Assembly (NCBI RefSeq): GCF_022829365.1
Contig: NZ_JAKSYJ010000196.1
Location: forward strand, 124,001 to 188,000
DNA length: 64,000 nucleotides
Origin: Methylobacterium sp. J-077
GTDB taxonomy: Bacteria; Pseudomonadota; Alphaproteobacteria; Rhizobiales; Beijerinckiaceae
Direction: 5' to 3'
In this document: positions 18,136-25,762 of the stretch, one piece after another
Position numbering within the stretch: position 1 is the stretch's first letter
Layout: each line of letters opens with the position of its first letter
Made by a program: the position numbers and the translations under genes
Notes under the pieces: generated by a model
The model's input: the letters and a program-made list of their open reading frames with translations, nothing else
The model's database searches: none
Told to the model about the DNA's origin: nothing

Positions 18136-19161
18136 ATGAACGCTCCCGCCTCCAGCGCCCTGCGCGATGATCTCTACGATTCGGCGTCGGCGAACCTCGC
18201 CAGCACCCGCGATGTCGGGATCCGCAGCCTGCAACTGGGCATCGCCGCCCTGCAGGAGACCAGCGCGGCGTTCCAGGGCCGGCTCGGCGTGGCCTTCGAG
18301 GAGGCGGTGCAGACCATCCTGCAGAGCAAGGGCCGGGTGATCGTCAGCGGCATCGGCAAGAGCGGCCATGTCGGCCGCAAGATCGCCGCGACCTTAGCCT
18401 CCACGGGCACCCACGCCTTCTTCGTCCACCCCACCGAGGCGAGCCACGGCGACCTCGGCATGATCGCCCGGGACGACGTGATTGTCGCCCTGTCGTGGTC
18501 CGGCGAGACCGCGGAGCTGTCCGACCTCGTCGGCTTCAGCCGCCGCTTCTCGATTCCCCTGGTGGCCATCACCCGCAACGGTGCCAGCACGCTCGGCAAG
18601 GCCGCCGACGTGCTGCTGGAGCTGCCCCGGGTGCGCGAATCCTGCCCACACGACCTCGCCCCGACCTCCTCCAGCCTGATCCAGCTGGCGCTCGGCGACG
18701 CCCTGGCGGTGGCGCTGCTGGAGCGGCGCGGCTTCACCTCGGCCCGCTTCCACACCCTCCATCCGGGCGGGACGCTCGCGGCCCGGCTCAAGACCGTGCA
18801 GCAGGTGATGCACGGTCCCCAGGACATGCCGCTGGTCTCCGAGACCGCGCTGATGTCCGAGGTGCTGATCGAGATCGCCGCGCGCCGCTACGGCTGCGTC
18901 GGCGTCACCGACGCCGCCGGGCGCCTGGTCGGCATCGTCACGGACGGCGATTTGCGCCGCCACATGGGCCCGGAGATCCTCGACACCCCGGTCTCGGCGA
19001 TCATGACCCGCGAGCCGATCACCGTGGAGCCGCACAAGCTCGCCCAGGCCGCCCTGGAGCTGATGAACCGCCGGCTGATCACCGCGGTCTTCGCGGTCAC
19101 CGACGGCCGGCCGGTGGGCATCGTCCACGTCCACGACCTGCTGCGCGCCGGCATCGCCTGA
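18136..19161 (+). CDS. kdsD: Arabinose-5-phosphate isomerase (KdsD/KpsF family)
   Basis: 341 residues. The N-terminal SIS sugar-isomerase domain contains GIGKSGHVGRKIAATLASTG, THAFFVHPTEASHGDLGMI and LSWSGETAEL; FHTLHPGGTLAARL marks the join to two CBS domains (about 205-335). This is the standard KdsD layout and length. The enzyme converts ribulose-5-phosphate to arabinose-5-phosphate, the first step to Kdo for lipopolysaccharide inner core, in the cytoplasm. It is monocistronic here, divergent from glcD. The CBS pair may bind a nucleotide or sugar nucleotide, as in relatives. Confidence 0.93.
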   Translation: MNAPASSALRDDLYDSASANLASTRDVGIRSLQLGIAALQETSAAFQGRLGVAFEEAVQTILQSKGRVIVSGIGKSGHVGRKIAATLASTGTHAFFVHPTEASHGDLGMIARDDVIVALSWSGETAELSDLVGFSRRFSIPLVAITRNGASTLGKAADVLLELPRVRESCPHDLAPTSSSLIQLALGDALAVALLERRGFTSARFHTLHPGGTLAARLKTVQQVMHGPQDMPLVSETALMSEVLIEIAARRYGCVGVTDAAGRLVGIVTDGDLRRHMGPEILDTPVSAIMTREPITVEPHKLAQAALELMNRRLITAVFAVTDGRPVGIVHVHDLLRAGIA

Positions 19162-19210
19162 GCGGTCGATGCCCCGCTGATCGCGAGCGAGGATTTTCCC
19201 ATCTAAGCGC

Positions 19211-19321
19211 CTCATCCTGAGGTGCCGAAGCGAAGCGGAGGCCTCGAAGGAGGCTTCCAGGGATCGCGCAGCAGGCTGGAGCGCTCCTTCGAGGCTCGCT
19301 TCGCTCACACCTCAGGATGAG
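19211..19321. repeat. CTCATCCTGAGG-type palindromic repeat
   Basis: Termini CTCATCCTGAGGTG (19211-19224) and CACCTCAGGATGAG (19308-19321) are perfect inverted repeats. Inside are GAAGCGAAGCGGAGGCCTCGAAGGA and GCTCCTTCGAGGCTCGCTTCGC-like blocks in opposite orientation. This resembles a palindromic repeat common in Hyphomicrobiales genomes. It lies between kdsD and the convergent SHOCT gene. Confidence 0.85.
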
Positions 19322-19377
19322 GGCGTCGGTCGGACTGTCGAAGTCTCGCTAGCCAGTGGGCCTGGCGGGTCAAAATA

Positions 19378-20166
19378 TTACAGCCGCGCCAGCAGCTCCG
19401 CCTTCTTGTCCGAAAATTCCCGCTCGGTGAGCACGCCCCGGGCGTGCAGCTCCGCCAGCCGCTCGATCGTCGCCAGCACGTCGCCGGACGGTGACGCCTC
19501 CGGCCTGAACGCGGCCGGCTGCGGGGGGGAGACCGGCGGCTCGGCCGGATCGACCTGCCGGGGGGCGGCCGTCTCAGCCTCGATCCGGCGCAGGCGGTCG
19601 AGGGCGACGACGCCCTGAGGACCCGTAAAGTCGAGGCTGCCGTTCGCCTGCGACACCCCGGAGATGTGGTGCTCGCCGGTATCGTAGAGCGCGATGCCGG
19701 AGCCCGAGTCGATGGCGAGCCGCCGCGTGTCCGGGAAATACGCGTAGCGCAGGCCGTTCTGCGAGCCGGTGCTCGCCGGAGCCCCAAGGCCGGCGGGCCA
19801 CCACTCGCCGCCGCCGCGCCGCGATGCGGGGCCGGCCTCCGAGAACCCGCCCGCCGGCAGGGCCGCGGCGAGTTCGGTGCAGAGGGCATCGACCCGCGCC
19901 TTCAGGCCCTCGTCGAACATTCGGCCGACCATCACCATGCCGCCAGAAAACCACTGGCCCATGCCGCCGAGATCGGGATGGTCGAACTGGGCCATCGTGC
20001 CGTGCCCGCGCTCCAGGGCCTGGACGAGGTGGCGCACCGCGTCGAGGCTGACCCCATGGCGCTCGGCGACGCTGCGCAGGCCGGAGGCGTGGTCGAACCC
20101 GCCCTCATCCAGGAACGGATCGGGGGCGGCGGTGCCGCCGGGCGGGACCGAGGGTTTCGGGTCCAT
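19378..20166 (-). CDS. SHOCT domain-containing protein
   Basis: 262 residues, no signal peptide. The N-terminal half contains SVAERHGVSLDAVRHLVQAL, a helix-turn-helix-like segment, and a Gly/Met-rich stretch (GGMGQWFSGGMVMVGRMFDE). The middle part has beta-strand character with ALYDTGEHHISGVSQ. After a Pro-rich linker, the C-terminal ~33 residues (IERLAELHARGVLTEREF) form a SHOCT domain, a short C-terminal module found in many unrelated proteins and thought to mediate oligomerisation. Function is unknown. It lies 78 bp downstream of the nitroreductase on the same strand. Confidence 0.75.
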   Translation of the reverse strand: MDPKPSVPPGGTAAPDPFLDEGGFDHASGLRSVAERHGVSLDAVRHLVQALERGHGTMAQFDHPDLGGMGQWFSGGMVMVGRMFDEGLKARVDALCTELAAALPAGGFSEAGPASRRGGGEWWPAGLGAPASTGSQNGLRYAYFPDTRRLAIDSGSGIALYDTGEHHISGVSQANGSLDFTGPQGVVALDRLRRIEAETAAPRQVDPAEPPVSPPQPAAFRPEASPSGDVLATIERLAELHARGVLTEREFSDKKAELLARL

Positions 20167-20244
20167 GGGCGAGCTCCGATCGTCAAGGTGCGATGTTGCG
20201 ATGCAGACACAATCCTTGGTGGAAGGCCCCAGTTCCGGACGGCC

Positions 20245-20844
20245 TCAGGTCCCGGAAGGTGGAAACGGGCCGGCGATGACGAAGTCGGTGATCGGCCGGC
20301 GACCGTTCGGGGCCTCGCGGGGCCGCTGCTCCTCGGTGAGATCGGCCTCCGCAACCTTGCGGCCCACCGCGAAGGCGGCCTCGATCCGGTGATTCTCCGG
20401 CAGGCGCAGGACCTCGGGGGCGCGGACATGGTCGAACCCGACCATGCCGTGGGCGTGCCAGCCCTGGTGGATCGCCTGGAGCTGGAACGCCAGCGAGGCG
20501 GTGCCGGCGTCGAAGGAATGGCTGTAGGACGGCTTCAGCTCGTCGCCGACCTTCATGAGCCCGTTCGAGACCAGGAACAGGATCGCCCCGGTGCCCGAAA
20601 CCCATTTCTGGTTGCCGGGTACGAGCAGGCCGAAGAACGTATCCCAGTTCGCGTCGCCCCGCAGCGCGTAGAGGAAGCGCCAGGGCTGCGAATTGTACGC
20701 CGACGGCGACCAGCGCGCCGCCTCGATCATCCGCAGCAACTCGGATTCGGGCAGCGCCTCGCCCGTGAAGGCGCGGGGCGAGTGCCGCGCCACGAAGACG
20801 GGGTCGATGTCGTGGTCGGGCTGGCGGGGCGGGGGCAGGCTCAC
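20245..20844 (-). CDS. Nitroreductase family protein
   Basis: 199 residues. The FMN-binding signature of the family is clear: RHSPRAFTGEALPESELLRM at the N-terminus followed by ARWSPSAYNSQPWRFLYA. SFDAGTASLAFQLQAIHQGW matches the central helix region with the conserved Ala/Gly. Such enzymes are homodimeric FMN oxidoreductases using NAD(P)H; the physiological substrate cannot be deduced. The gene is 82 bp downstream of the GSCFA gene and upstream of the SHOCT gene, all leftward, so the three could form one transcript. Confidence 0.85.
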   Translation of the reverse strand: MSLPPPRQPDHDIDPVFVARHSPRAFTGEALPESELLRMIEAARWSPSAYNSQPWRFLYALRGDANWDTFFGLLVPGNQKWVSGTGAILFLVSNGLMKVGDELKPSYSHSFDAGTASLAFQLQAIHQGWHAHGMVGFDHVRAPEVLRLPENHRIEAAFAVGRKVAEADLTEEQRPREAPNGRRPITDFVIAGPFPPSGT

Positions 20845-20926
20845 GGGGATCGACTCCAGTCGGGCGCGAGCGCCCGGGCAGCTCAGCTTGCCCGAAACGC
20901 CTGCCCGGAGGCAAATCCCGCGTCGC

Positions 20927-21994
20927 TCACGCCACGCTGCGCTCGATCTCCTCCTCGTCGCAGATCACGCCGGCATTGCCCTCGAACTCGGCCGCGAGGT
21001 CCACGGGGGCGTGGGGCGGGGCCGCAGCGGCGCGGTCGCGGGCGAAGGTCGAGAGGAACAGCCGCATCACGTGGCGCACGCCGGCGTCGTTGATGGTGCG
21101 CTGGTCCTCGTTGTAGTAGCGCCCGGCATTCACGTTGCTGGTGACGATGTCGTAGGCCGGGAAGTACACAGCCCGCGGATCGCCCCGGCCGACCACCTCG
21201 CCGGCGGCCACCCGCAGCACCGACTTGGAGTAGCTGTTCGACTCCATCACGTGCCGGTCCATGTAGGTCGCGATCATCGGCACGGGCGAGACCGTGAAGA
21301 TCACCCGGGCCTTCGGGTTCACGCTCCAGAGCCGGTCCAGGAAGCCGTTGAGGTCGCCGAGCACCTCGCCCGCACCGGCATTGACGCATTCGTAGAGCTC
21401 CGGGTCGAAGGTGCCGCCCGCGACCCCGGGGGCAAGCGGCAGCGCGGCGCCGTCGGCCCGCCAGCGCCAGCCCTCGGTGAGGCCCAAGGTCAGCACGAAC
21501 ACGTCGAGGGTCTCGAACAGGCGGCGCACCTCGGCCAGATGCGCGTCGCGCGCCGCGATCACCTCGGCCTCGCTGGCAAAGCCTGCCGGCTCGACGGTGG
21601 GGCGGAACGGGTCGACGTAGCGGCCGTCGTCCCGGAGCCACGCCTTCAGCTCCGGCGCGAATTGGCCGTAGGCCCGATCGAACAGCTGCACGAACTGGCG
21701 CGTGTAGTAGAGGTTGCCGTACCGGGCCGAGAAGGTGCCGAACTGGCGGGCATTGGCCTCCTCGGCGCTCATGCCGGGGGGCGGCGGCTCGGTCAGGTAG
21801 TAGTTGAAGCCGGCGCCGCGCACCGCCTCGGCCACCCGCTGCGCGAAGCAGGAGCCGCCAGTGGCGACCTTGTCGGTCGGCCCGATCGCGAACGTGTCCT
21901 TCGGGTGCGGATTGACCGCGAAGGGCGGCACGTTGGTCACGACCTTGCGCCAGAATCGCTCGGCCGGTAGACCCGTATACGGATTCAACGCCAT
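20927..21994 (-). CDS. GSCFA domain protein
   Basis: 355 residues. ATGGSCFAQRVAEAV at about residues 44-58 carries the family-naming GSCFA motif; QFGTFSARYGNLYYTRQFVQ, VFVLTLGLTEGWRW and IFTVSPVPMIATY are further landmarks. GSCFA proteins resemble SGNH hydrolases, with the Ser of the GSCFA block as likely nucleophile (family knowledge), and are thought to act on glycans, but no substrate is known. No signal peptide is evident. It is divergent from a WcbI-like gene with only 57 bp between, which contain a direct repeat. Confidence 0.85.
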   Translation of the reverse strand: MALNPYTGLPAERFWRKVVTNVPPFAVNPHPKDTFAIGPTDKVATGGSCFAQRVAEAVRGAGFNYYLTEPPPPGMSAEEANARQFGTFSARYGNLYYTRQFVQLFDRAYGQFAPELKAWLRDDGRYVDPFRPTVEPAGFASEAEVIAARDAHLAEVRRLFETLDVFVLTLGLTEGWRWRADGAALPLAPGVAGGTFDPELYECVNAGAGEVLGDLNGFLDRLWSVNPKARVIFTVSPVPMIATYMDRHVMESNSYSKSVLRVAAGEVVGRGDPRAVYFPAYDIVTSNVNAGRYYNEDQRTINDAGVRHVMRLFLSTFARDRAAAAPPHAPVDLAAEFEGNAGVICDEEEIERSVA

Positions 21995-22007
21995 CTTCGA
22001 ACCCTCT

Positions 22008-22037
22008 TCTTCACGACGGCAAGATCTTCACGACGGC
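22008..22037. promoter_or_regulatory. Tandem 13-bp direct repeat between divergent GSCFA and WcbI genes
   Basis: TCTTCACGACGGC occurs at 22008-22020 and again at 22025-22037, a 17-bp period, in the 57-bp gap. The spacing and location suggest a shared operator, although a duplication slip would look the same. Confidence 0.4.
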
Positions 22038-22051
22038 GTGCGCCCTCGGGG

Positions 22052-23119
22052 ATGCCGAGCCGTCCGTTGACACCGGCACGCGACGTGGCCCTGAACGATC
22101 TGCCCCGGCGCGCCCGCAGCGCGTTGTCCCTGTCGACCCCCAGTTGGGCGCCCACCTGGGCGACACCATGGCGAAACCGCGCGCGGGCCGCCACCACGCG
22201 CGACGGGCCGGCCATCGCGGTGCTGGGCAATTGCCAGGCGCGCGGCATCGCCCAGGCGATGCGCCTGCTCGCGCCGAAGAGCCCCGTGCGCTACCTGCCC
22301 ATGGGCTCGCTCAAACGCGACCACGGCCATGTCGACGGCCTGATCCGGACGCTGCGGTCCCACGACCACGTCTTCTCGCAGGTCTTCCCGGGCGGGCTGA
22401 TACCCGGGGGCGACATCGCGACCCTGCGGGCGGCCGACCCGCGGCTCAAGCTGTTCCCGTCGATCGTGTTCTCGGCCTTCCATCCGGACACGGTCTATGT
22501 CGGCCAGGCCTCGGACCTCGCCGCGCTGAAGCTCGCGCCCTCGCCGATGGGGCAGTACCACTCGGCGATCGTGCTCTGCGCCCACCGGCTCGGCCTCGAT
22601 GCCGGCCGCACCGCGGCCCTGTTCCGCGAGGACGTGTTCCGGCGGCTCGGCTATCTCGACCATTGGGATCCGGCCGTGCACGAGCTGGTCGGGTCCGCCA
22701 CGGCGCTGGGCTTCGGCCTGGACCGGGAGGTGACCCGCTGGGCGCGCCGGGGCGCGTTCATGCACGTGATGAACCACCCCAAGGCGTTCGTCATCGGCGA
22801 CATCGCCCGGCGGCTGCTGCAGGAGAGCGGCATCACCCCTGAGCCCGTGGAGATCGAGGATTACCTCGGCGACGAGCTGGCCCAGGACGTGGTCTGGCCG
22901 CTCTACCCGCCGATCGCCGAGCATTTCGGGCTGACCGGCTCGTACCTGTTCAAGATGAAGCCCCGGGGTGAGGATTTTCCGACGCTCTACGACCTGCCAG
23001 GCTTCATCGCGGCAAGCTTTGCGATCTACGACGCCATGCCGGCCGGCGACCTCGCCTGCCAGCGGGTGGATGCGTGGCTCGCCGCGCCCGAGATCGTGGC
23101 TCTGTTCCGGGCCGGTTAG
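22052..23119 (+). CDS. WcbI-like polysaccharide biosynthesis protein
   Basis: 355 residues if the first ATG is used; the N-terminal ~50 residues are low-quality and the true start may be nearer the domain. The conserved core starts with IAVLGNCQARGIAQAMRLL: the G-N-C-Q motif after a beta-strand is the signature of the WcbI family, first known from capsule biosynthesis and proposed to be an acyl- or acetyl-transferase-like enzyme. HVFSQVFPG, FPSIVFSAFHPDTVYVG and MHVMNHPKAFVIGDIARRLL are later landmarks. Together with the divergent GSCFA gene it suggests modification of a surface glycan; no other capsule genes adjoin. Its TAG stop lies within a dispersed repeat. Confidence 0.75.
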   Translation: MPSRPLTPARDVALNDLPRRARSALSLSTPSWAPTWATPWRNRARAATTRDGPAIAVLGNCQARGIAQAMRLLAPKSPVRYLPMGSLKRDHGHVDGLIRTLRSHDHVFSQVFPGGLIPGGDIATLRAADPRLKLFPSIVFSAFHPDTVYVGQASDLAALKLAPSPMGQYHSAIVLCAHRLGLDAGRTAALFREDVFRRLGYLDHWDPAVHELVGSATALGFGLDREVTRWARRGAFMHVMNHPKAFVIGDIARRLLQESGITPEPVEIEDYLGDELAQDVVWPLYPPIAEHFGLTGSYLFKMKPRGEDFPTLYDLPGFIAASFAIYDAMPAGDLACQRVDAWLAAPEIVALFRAG

Positions 23120-23152
23120 AGCGCTCGCCGCCGAAGCGGACACCGGTTCGGC
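23117..23152. repeat. Dispersed repeat with CCGAAGCGGACACCGGTTCGG core, copy 1
   Basis: TAGAGCGCTCGCCGCCGAAG followed by CGGACACCGGTTCGGC. It starts at the stop codon of the WcbI gene and has an imperfect CCGAA / TTCGG stem. The reverse complement, slightly diverged, is at 35771-35809. The TAGAGC end and stem layout resemble module 2 of the compound hairpin element. Confidence 0.6.
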
Positions 23153-23232
23153 ACAAGCGAGCGGGTCATATCAAGGACTTAGAGGCGAGCCCGATTGCAA
23201 CGCGATCGGGAACGGCCCTAATCGCGGCCCGC

Positions 23233-23625
23233 TCAGCCCGCTGCGCAGAGCGGCGCGTCGCTCAGGCCATCGACCATCATCCGGACCAGCCGGTTGACCG
23301 CTTCCACTTGGAACGGCTTGCGCAGGAACAGGCTGCCCGGGACGCCCCGGCCGCCGCTCGAGTCGGTGGAGGTGTAGACCACCGGCCGGTCGGCATGGAT
23401 CGCCCGGAACGCGTGGGCCACGGTCCAGCCGTCGATCAGGCCGGGCAGGTGGATGTCGGTGAACAGCCAGTCGATCTCGTGGCCGCGCGCCCGCAGGAGC
23501 GTCAGCGCCGCCTCCCCGGTGGAGGCCTCGATCACCCGGATGCCCTGCGTCTCGCACAGGCTCGCGATGATCTCGAGGAGCAGATAGCTGTCCTCGACGA
23601 TGAGGACGCACTGGGCGGGAGGCAT
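23233..23625 (-). CDS. Stand-alone response-regulator receiver protein
   Basis: 130 residues from the ATG at 23625. CVLIVEDSYLLLEIIASLCE gives the acidic pocket, LFTDIHLPGLIDGW the phosphoacceptor Asp, YTSTDSS the Thr/Ser position, and FLRKPFQVEAVNRLV the conserved Lys. No output domain is present, so it acts through protein contacts like CheY or other single-domain receivers, with a sensor kinase located elsewhere. The frame continues upstream without a likely start. It is divergent from pal over 348 bp. Confidence 0.85.
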   Translation of the reverse strand: MPPAQCVLIVEDSYLLLEIIASLCETQGIRVIEASTGEAALTLLRARGHEIDWLFTDIHLPGLIDGWTVAHAFRAIHADRPVVYTSTDSSGGRGVPGSLFLRKPFQVEAVNRLVRMMVDGLSDAPLCAAG

Positions 23626-23973
23626 GCTGAGAGTCCGGGGATCGACTGTCCGAATCAAGAACCGACAGGGTTGAGGATCTCTTAAAGCCGTCGCGAAACC
23701 GGTATCCGGCCCTGTTGCATCGCGGCAACCGGCGGGGCGGAAATGGCCGCGCTTATCCGATCGGCCCCGGCGGTGCCGCATTCCGGGCGCGTCAGCATCC
23801 CCTGCGTGCGGCAGCGCACGCCGCCGACCGGCGCGGGCTCGCAGCACGATTCGCTGCGCCGGCCGGAACCGTCGCTTAACCATCCGCGCCTATCACCGGC
23901 GCTCAGGACTACGCGGACCCGCCTCGAAGACCCGCAGCCGGCCTTCGGCACCGCTCGAGGAGTTTTTGAACCC
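23626..23973. other. Divergent intergenic region between the receiver gene and pal
   Basis: No gene or repeat is recognised. It must contain the promoters of both genes. An AT-richer patch (TCTTAAAGCC, near 23680) sits on the receiver side. I see no convincing promoter hexamers on the pal side; TCGAGGAG about 10 bp before the pal ATG is its likely ribosome binding site. Confidence 0.4.
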
Positions 23974-24468
23974 ATGCCCCAGCGTTTCCGCGCCGCCGCC
24001 CTCGGCCTCGCACTCGCCGCCGCCCTCGGCCTCGGCGCCTGCAGCAACGACAAGGATCTCGCCGACGCCTCCGCGTTCGGAGCTGGCGCCGCGACCCCGG
24101 GCAGTGCGCAGGACTTCGTCGTCAATATCGGCGACCGGGTCTTCTTCGAATCGGATTCCACCGACCTGACGCCCACTGCCACCGCGACCCTCGACAAGCA
24201 GGCCGCCTGGCTGCAGCGCTACCCGCGCTACACCTTCATCATCGAGGGCCATGCCGACGAGCGCGGCACCCGCGAGTACAACTTCTCGCTAGGCGCCCGT
24301 CGGGCCCAGTCGGTCAACGACTACCTCGCCACAAGGGGCATCGGCGCGAACCGGATGCGCACCGTCTCCTACGGCAAGGAGCGGCCGGTGGCGGTGTGCA
24401 ACGACATCTCCTGCTGGTCGCAGAACCGCCGCGCGGTGATCGTGCTCGACCGCGGCGCCGGCGCGTAG
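23974..24468 (+). CDS. pal: Peptidoglycan-associated lipoprotein Pal
   Basis: 164 residues from the ATG at 23974. A lipoprotein signal peptide ends in GLGAC, so the mature protein starts at a lipidated Cys about 23 residues in. The OmpA-like domain shows VFFESDSTDLTP, FIIEGHADERGTREYNFSLG and ARRAQSVNDYL; the Asp and Arg that bind meso-diaminopimelate in OmpA-like domains are in the GHADERG and GARRAQ segments. Pal anchors the outer membrane to peptidoglycan and works with Tol proteins during division. It is followed by cpoB; the tolQRAB genes are not in the window. Confidence 0.93.
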   Translation: MPQRFRAAALGLALAAALGLGACSNDKDLADASAFGAGAATPGSAQDFVVNIGDRVFFESDSTDLTPTATATLDKQAAWLQRYPRYTFIIEGHADERGTREYNFSLGARRAQSVNDYLATRGIGANRMRTVSYGKERPVAVCNDISCWSQNRRAVIVLDRGAGA

Positions 24469-24640
24469 TCTTCGCAGAGCCGGCCAGCAGGCCCGGTACC
24501 CCTGCCGATTCTTCGAAGCGTCGGCAGGCGTTTCTGCGAAGAGACCGCCGACCCCGGGTTCGACAGGCCCGCGCCGCAGTTTTGCCGCGGACCGGCGCAT
24601 CTGATAGGGCCTCGCGCTTCCATCGGACCGCAGCCGCATC

Positions 24641-25642
24641 ATGCTCGCCCGCCTTCGCACCCGCCTCGCGCTCACCACGGTCCTCGGGGGCCTGCTCCTC
24701 GGTCATCCGGCCGCCGCGCAGGACGCCTCGGAACTCGTGGTGCGCCTGGGGCGCATCGAGAACCAGTCCCGGATCATGGCCGGGCAGATCGAGACCCTCC
24801 AGTACGAGAACCGGCAGCTGAAAGAGCAGCTGCGCAAGTTCCAGGAGGATGTCGAGTTCCGCCTCAACGAGGGCAAGGGCGGCGGCGGCAAGGCAGCGCC
24901 GTCAGCGGCGCCGGCTCCGGCGGGCGCGGTCAACGGCGGCAATCCGGGCGCCGGGCGTCCGGGCAAGCGCGGCGACGCCTTCGACCCGTCGCAGGCCCCC
25001 GGCGCCCCCGGGGCGCCGATGCCGCTCGGCAGCACCCAGCCCTCCCCGCCCCTGCCGCCCCGGGAGGCCGCCGAGGCGGCGCCGGTCCGGCCGCAGGCCC
25101 TGCCCCGGCCCGCGATCGACGACGAGGATCCGGATGCCGAGGGCGCCGCCCCCGGCTACGACGAGCCCGTGGACCTGCGGCCCCCGGCCCGCACCGGCGC
25201 GATCCCGGTCCCGGCGCCCCGCCCGGCCGAGAGCGTGGCCGCCACTCGGACCGGCGACCCGGCCGCCGATTACGAGGCGGCGGTCGAGCTCTACCGCTCC
25301 AAGCAGTTCGAGCAGGCCGAGATGGGCCTGCGCCAGTTCATCCAGTCGCATCCCCGGGACAACCGGGTCGCCGGCGCGACCTACTGGCTCGGCGAGAGCT
25401 ACCTGGCCCGCGGCCGCAACCGCGAGGCGGCCGAGCAGTTCCTGAAGGTCTCCACCGACTATGCCCGCTCGTCCCAGGCGCCGGACGCGATGCTGAAGCT
25501 CGGGGTGACGCTCAACGCCCTCGGGGCCCGCGAGCAGGCCTGCGCGACGCTGGCCGAGCTCGACCGGAAATTTCCCAATGCCGGCACTGGAATCCGCCAG
25601 GGCGTCGCCCGGGAGCAGAAGCGCGCTCGCTGCTCGGCCTGA
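24641..25642 (+). CDS. cpoB: Cell division coordinator CpoB (YbgF), Tol-Pal system
   Basis: 333 residues. A Sec signal peptide ending PAAAQ precedes a coiled coil (about 28-75; VVRLGRIENQSRIMAGQIET, EQLRKFQEDVEF) that trimerises YbgF. A long Pro/Ala/Gly-rich linker leads to C-terminal TPR repeats (YEAAVELYRSKQFEQAEMGL, GATYWLGESYLARGRNREAA, APDAMLKLGVTLNALG). CpoB links peptidoglycan synthesis and Tol-driven outer-membrane constriction in the periplasm. The gene follows pal, as in most proteobacteria, and precedes tilS after a repeat-filled 120-bp gap. Confidence 0.92.
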   Translation: MLARLRTRLALTTVLGGLLLGHPAAAQDASELVVRLGRIENQSRIMAGQIETLQYENRQLKEQLRKFQEDVEFRLNEGKGGGGKAAPSAAPAPAGAVNGGNPGAGRPGKRGDAFDPSQAPGAPGAPMPLGSTQPSPPLPPREAAEAAPVRPQALPRPAIDDEDPDAEGAAPGYDEPVDLRPPARTGAIPVPAPRPAESVAATRTGDPAADYEAAVELYRSKQFEQAEMGLRQFIQSHPRDNRVAGATYWLGESYLARGRNREAAEQFLKVSTDYARSSQAPDAMLKLGVTLNALGAREQACATLAELDRKFPNAGTGIRQGVAREQKRARCSA

Positions 25643-25644
25643 TC

Positions 25645-25762
25645 GGGATCCCAAAGGGCTGAGCCCTTTGGCGGGGTGTCGGGGCGGAGCCTCGACGCTC
25701 GGGCGTGCCCGACAGCAGGGCTCTGCCCTGCACCCGCAAAAGGTCGCGGACCTTTTGAATCC
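25645..25762. repeat. GGGCT / AAAGGTC-type composite palindromic repeat, copy 1
   Basis: CCCAAAGGGCTGAGCCCTTTGG-type palindrome, then a G/C-rich middle, then CAGGGCTCTGCCCTG, CACCCGCAAAAGGTC and GGACCTTTTG. It fills the gap between cpoB and tilS and ends at the tilS start codon. Related copies are at 31628-31730, 45850-45925, 51113-51166 (inverted) and 16438-16490. Confidence 0.8.
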
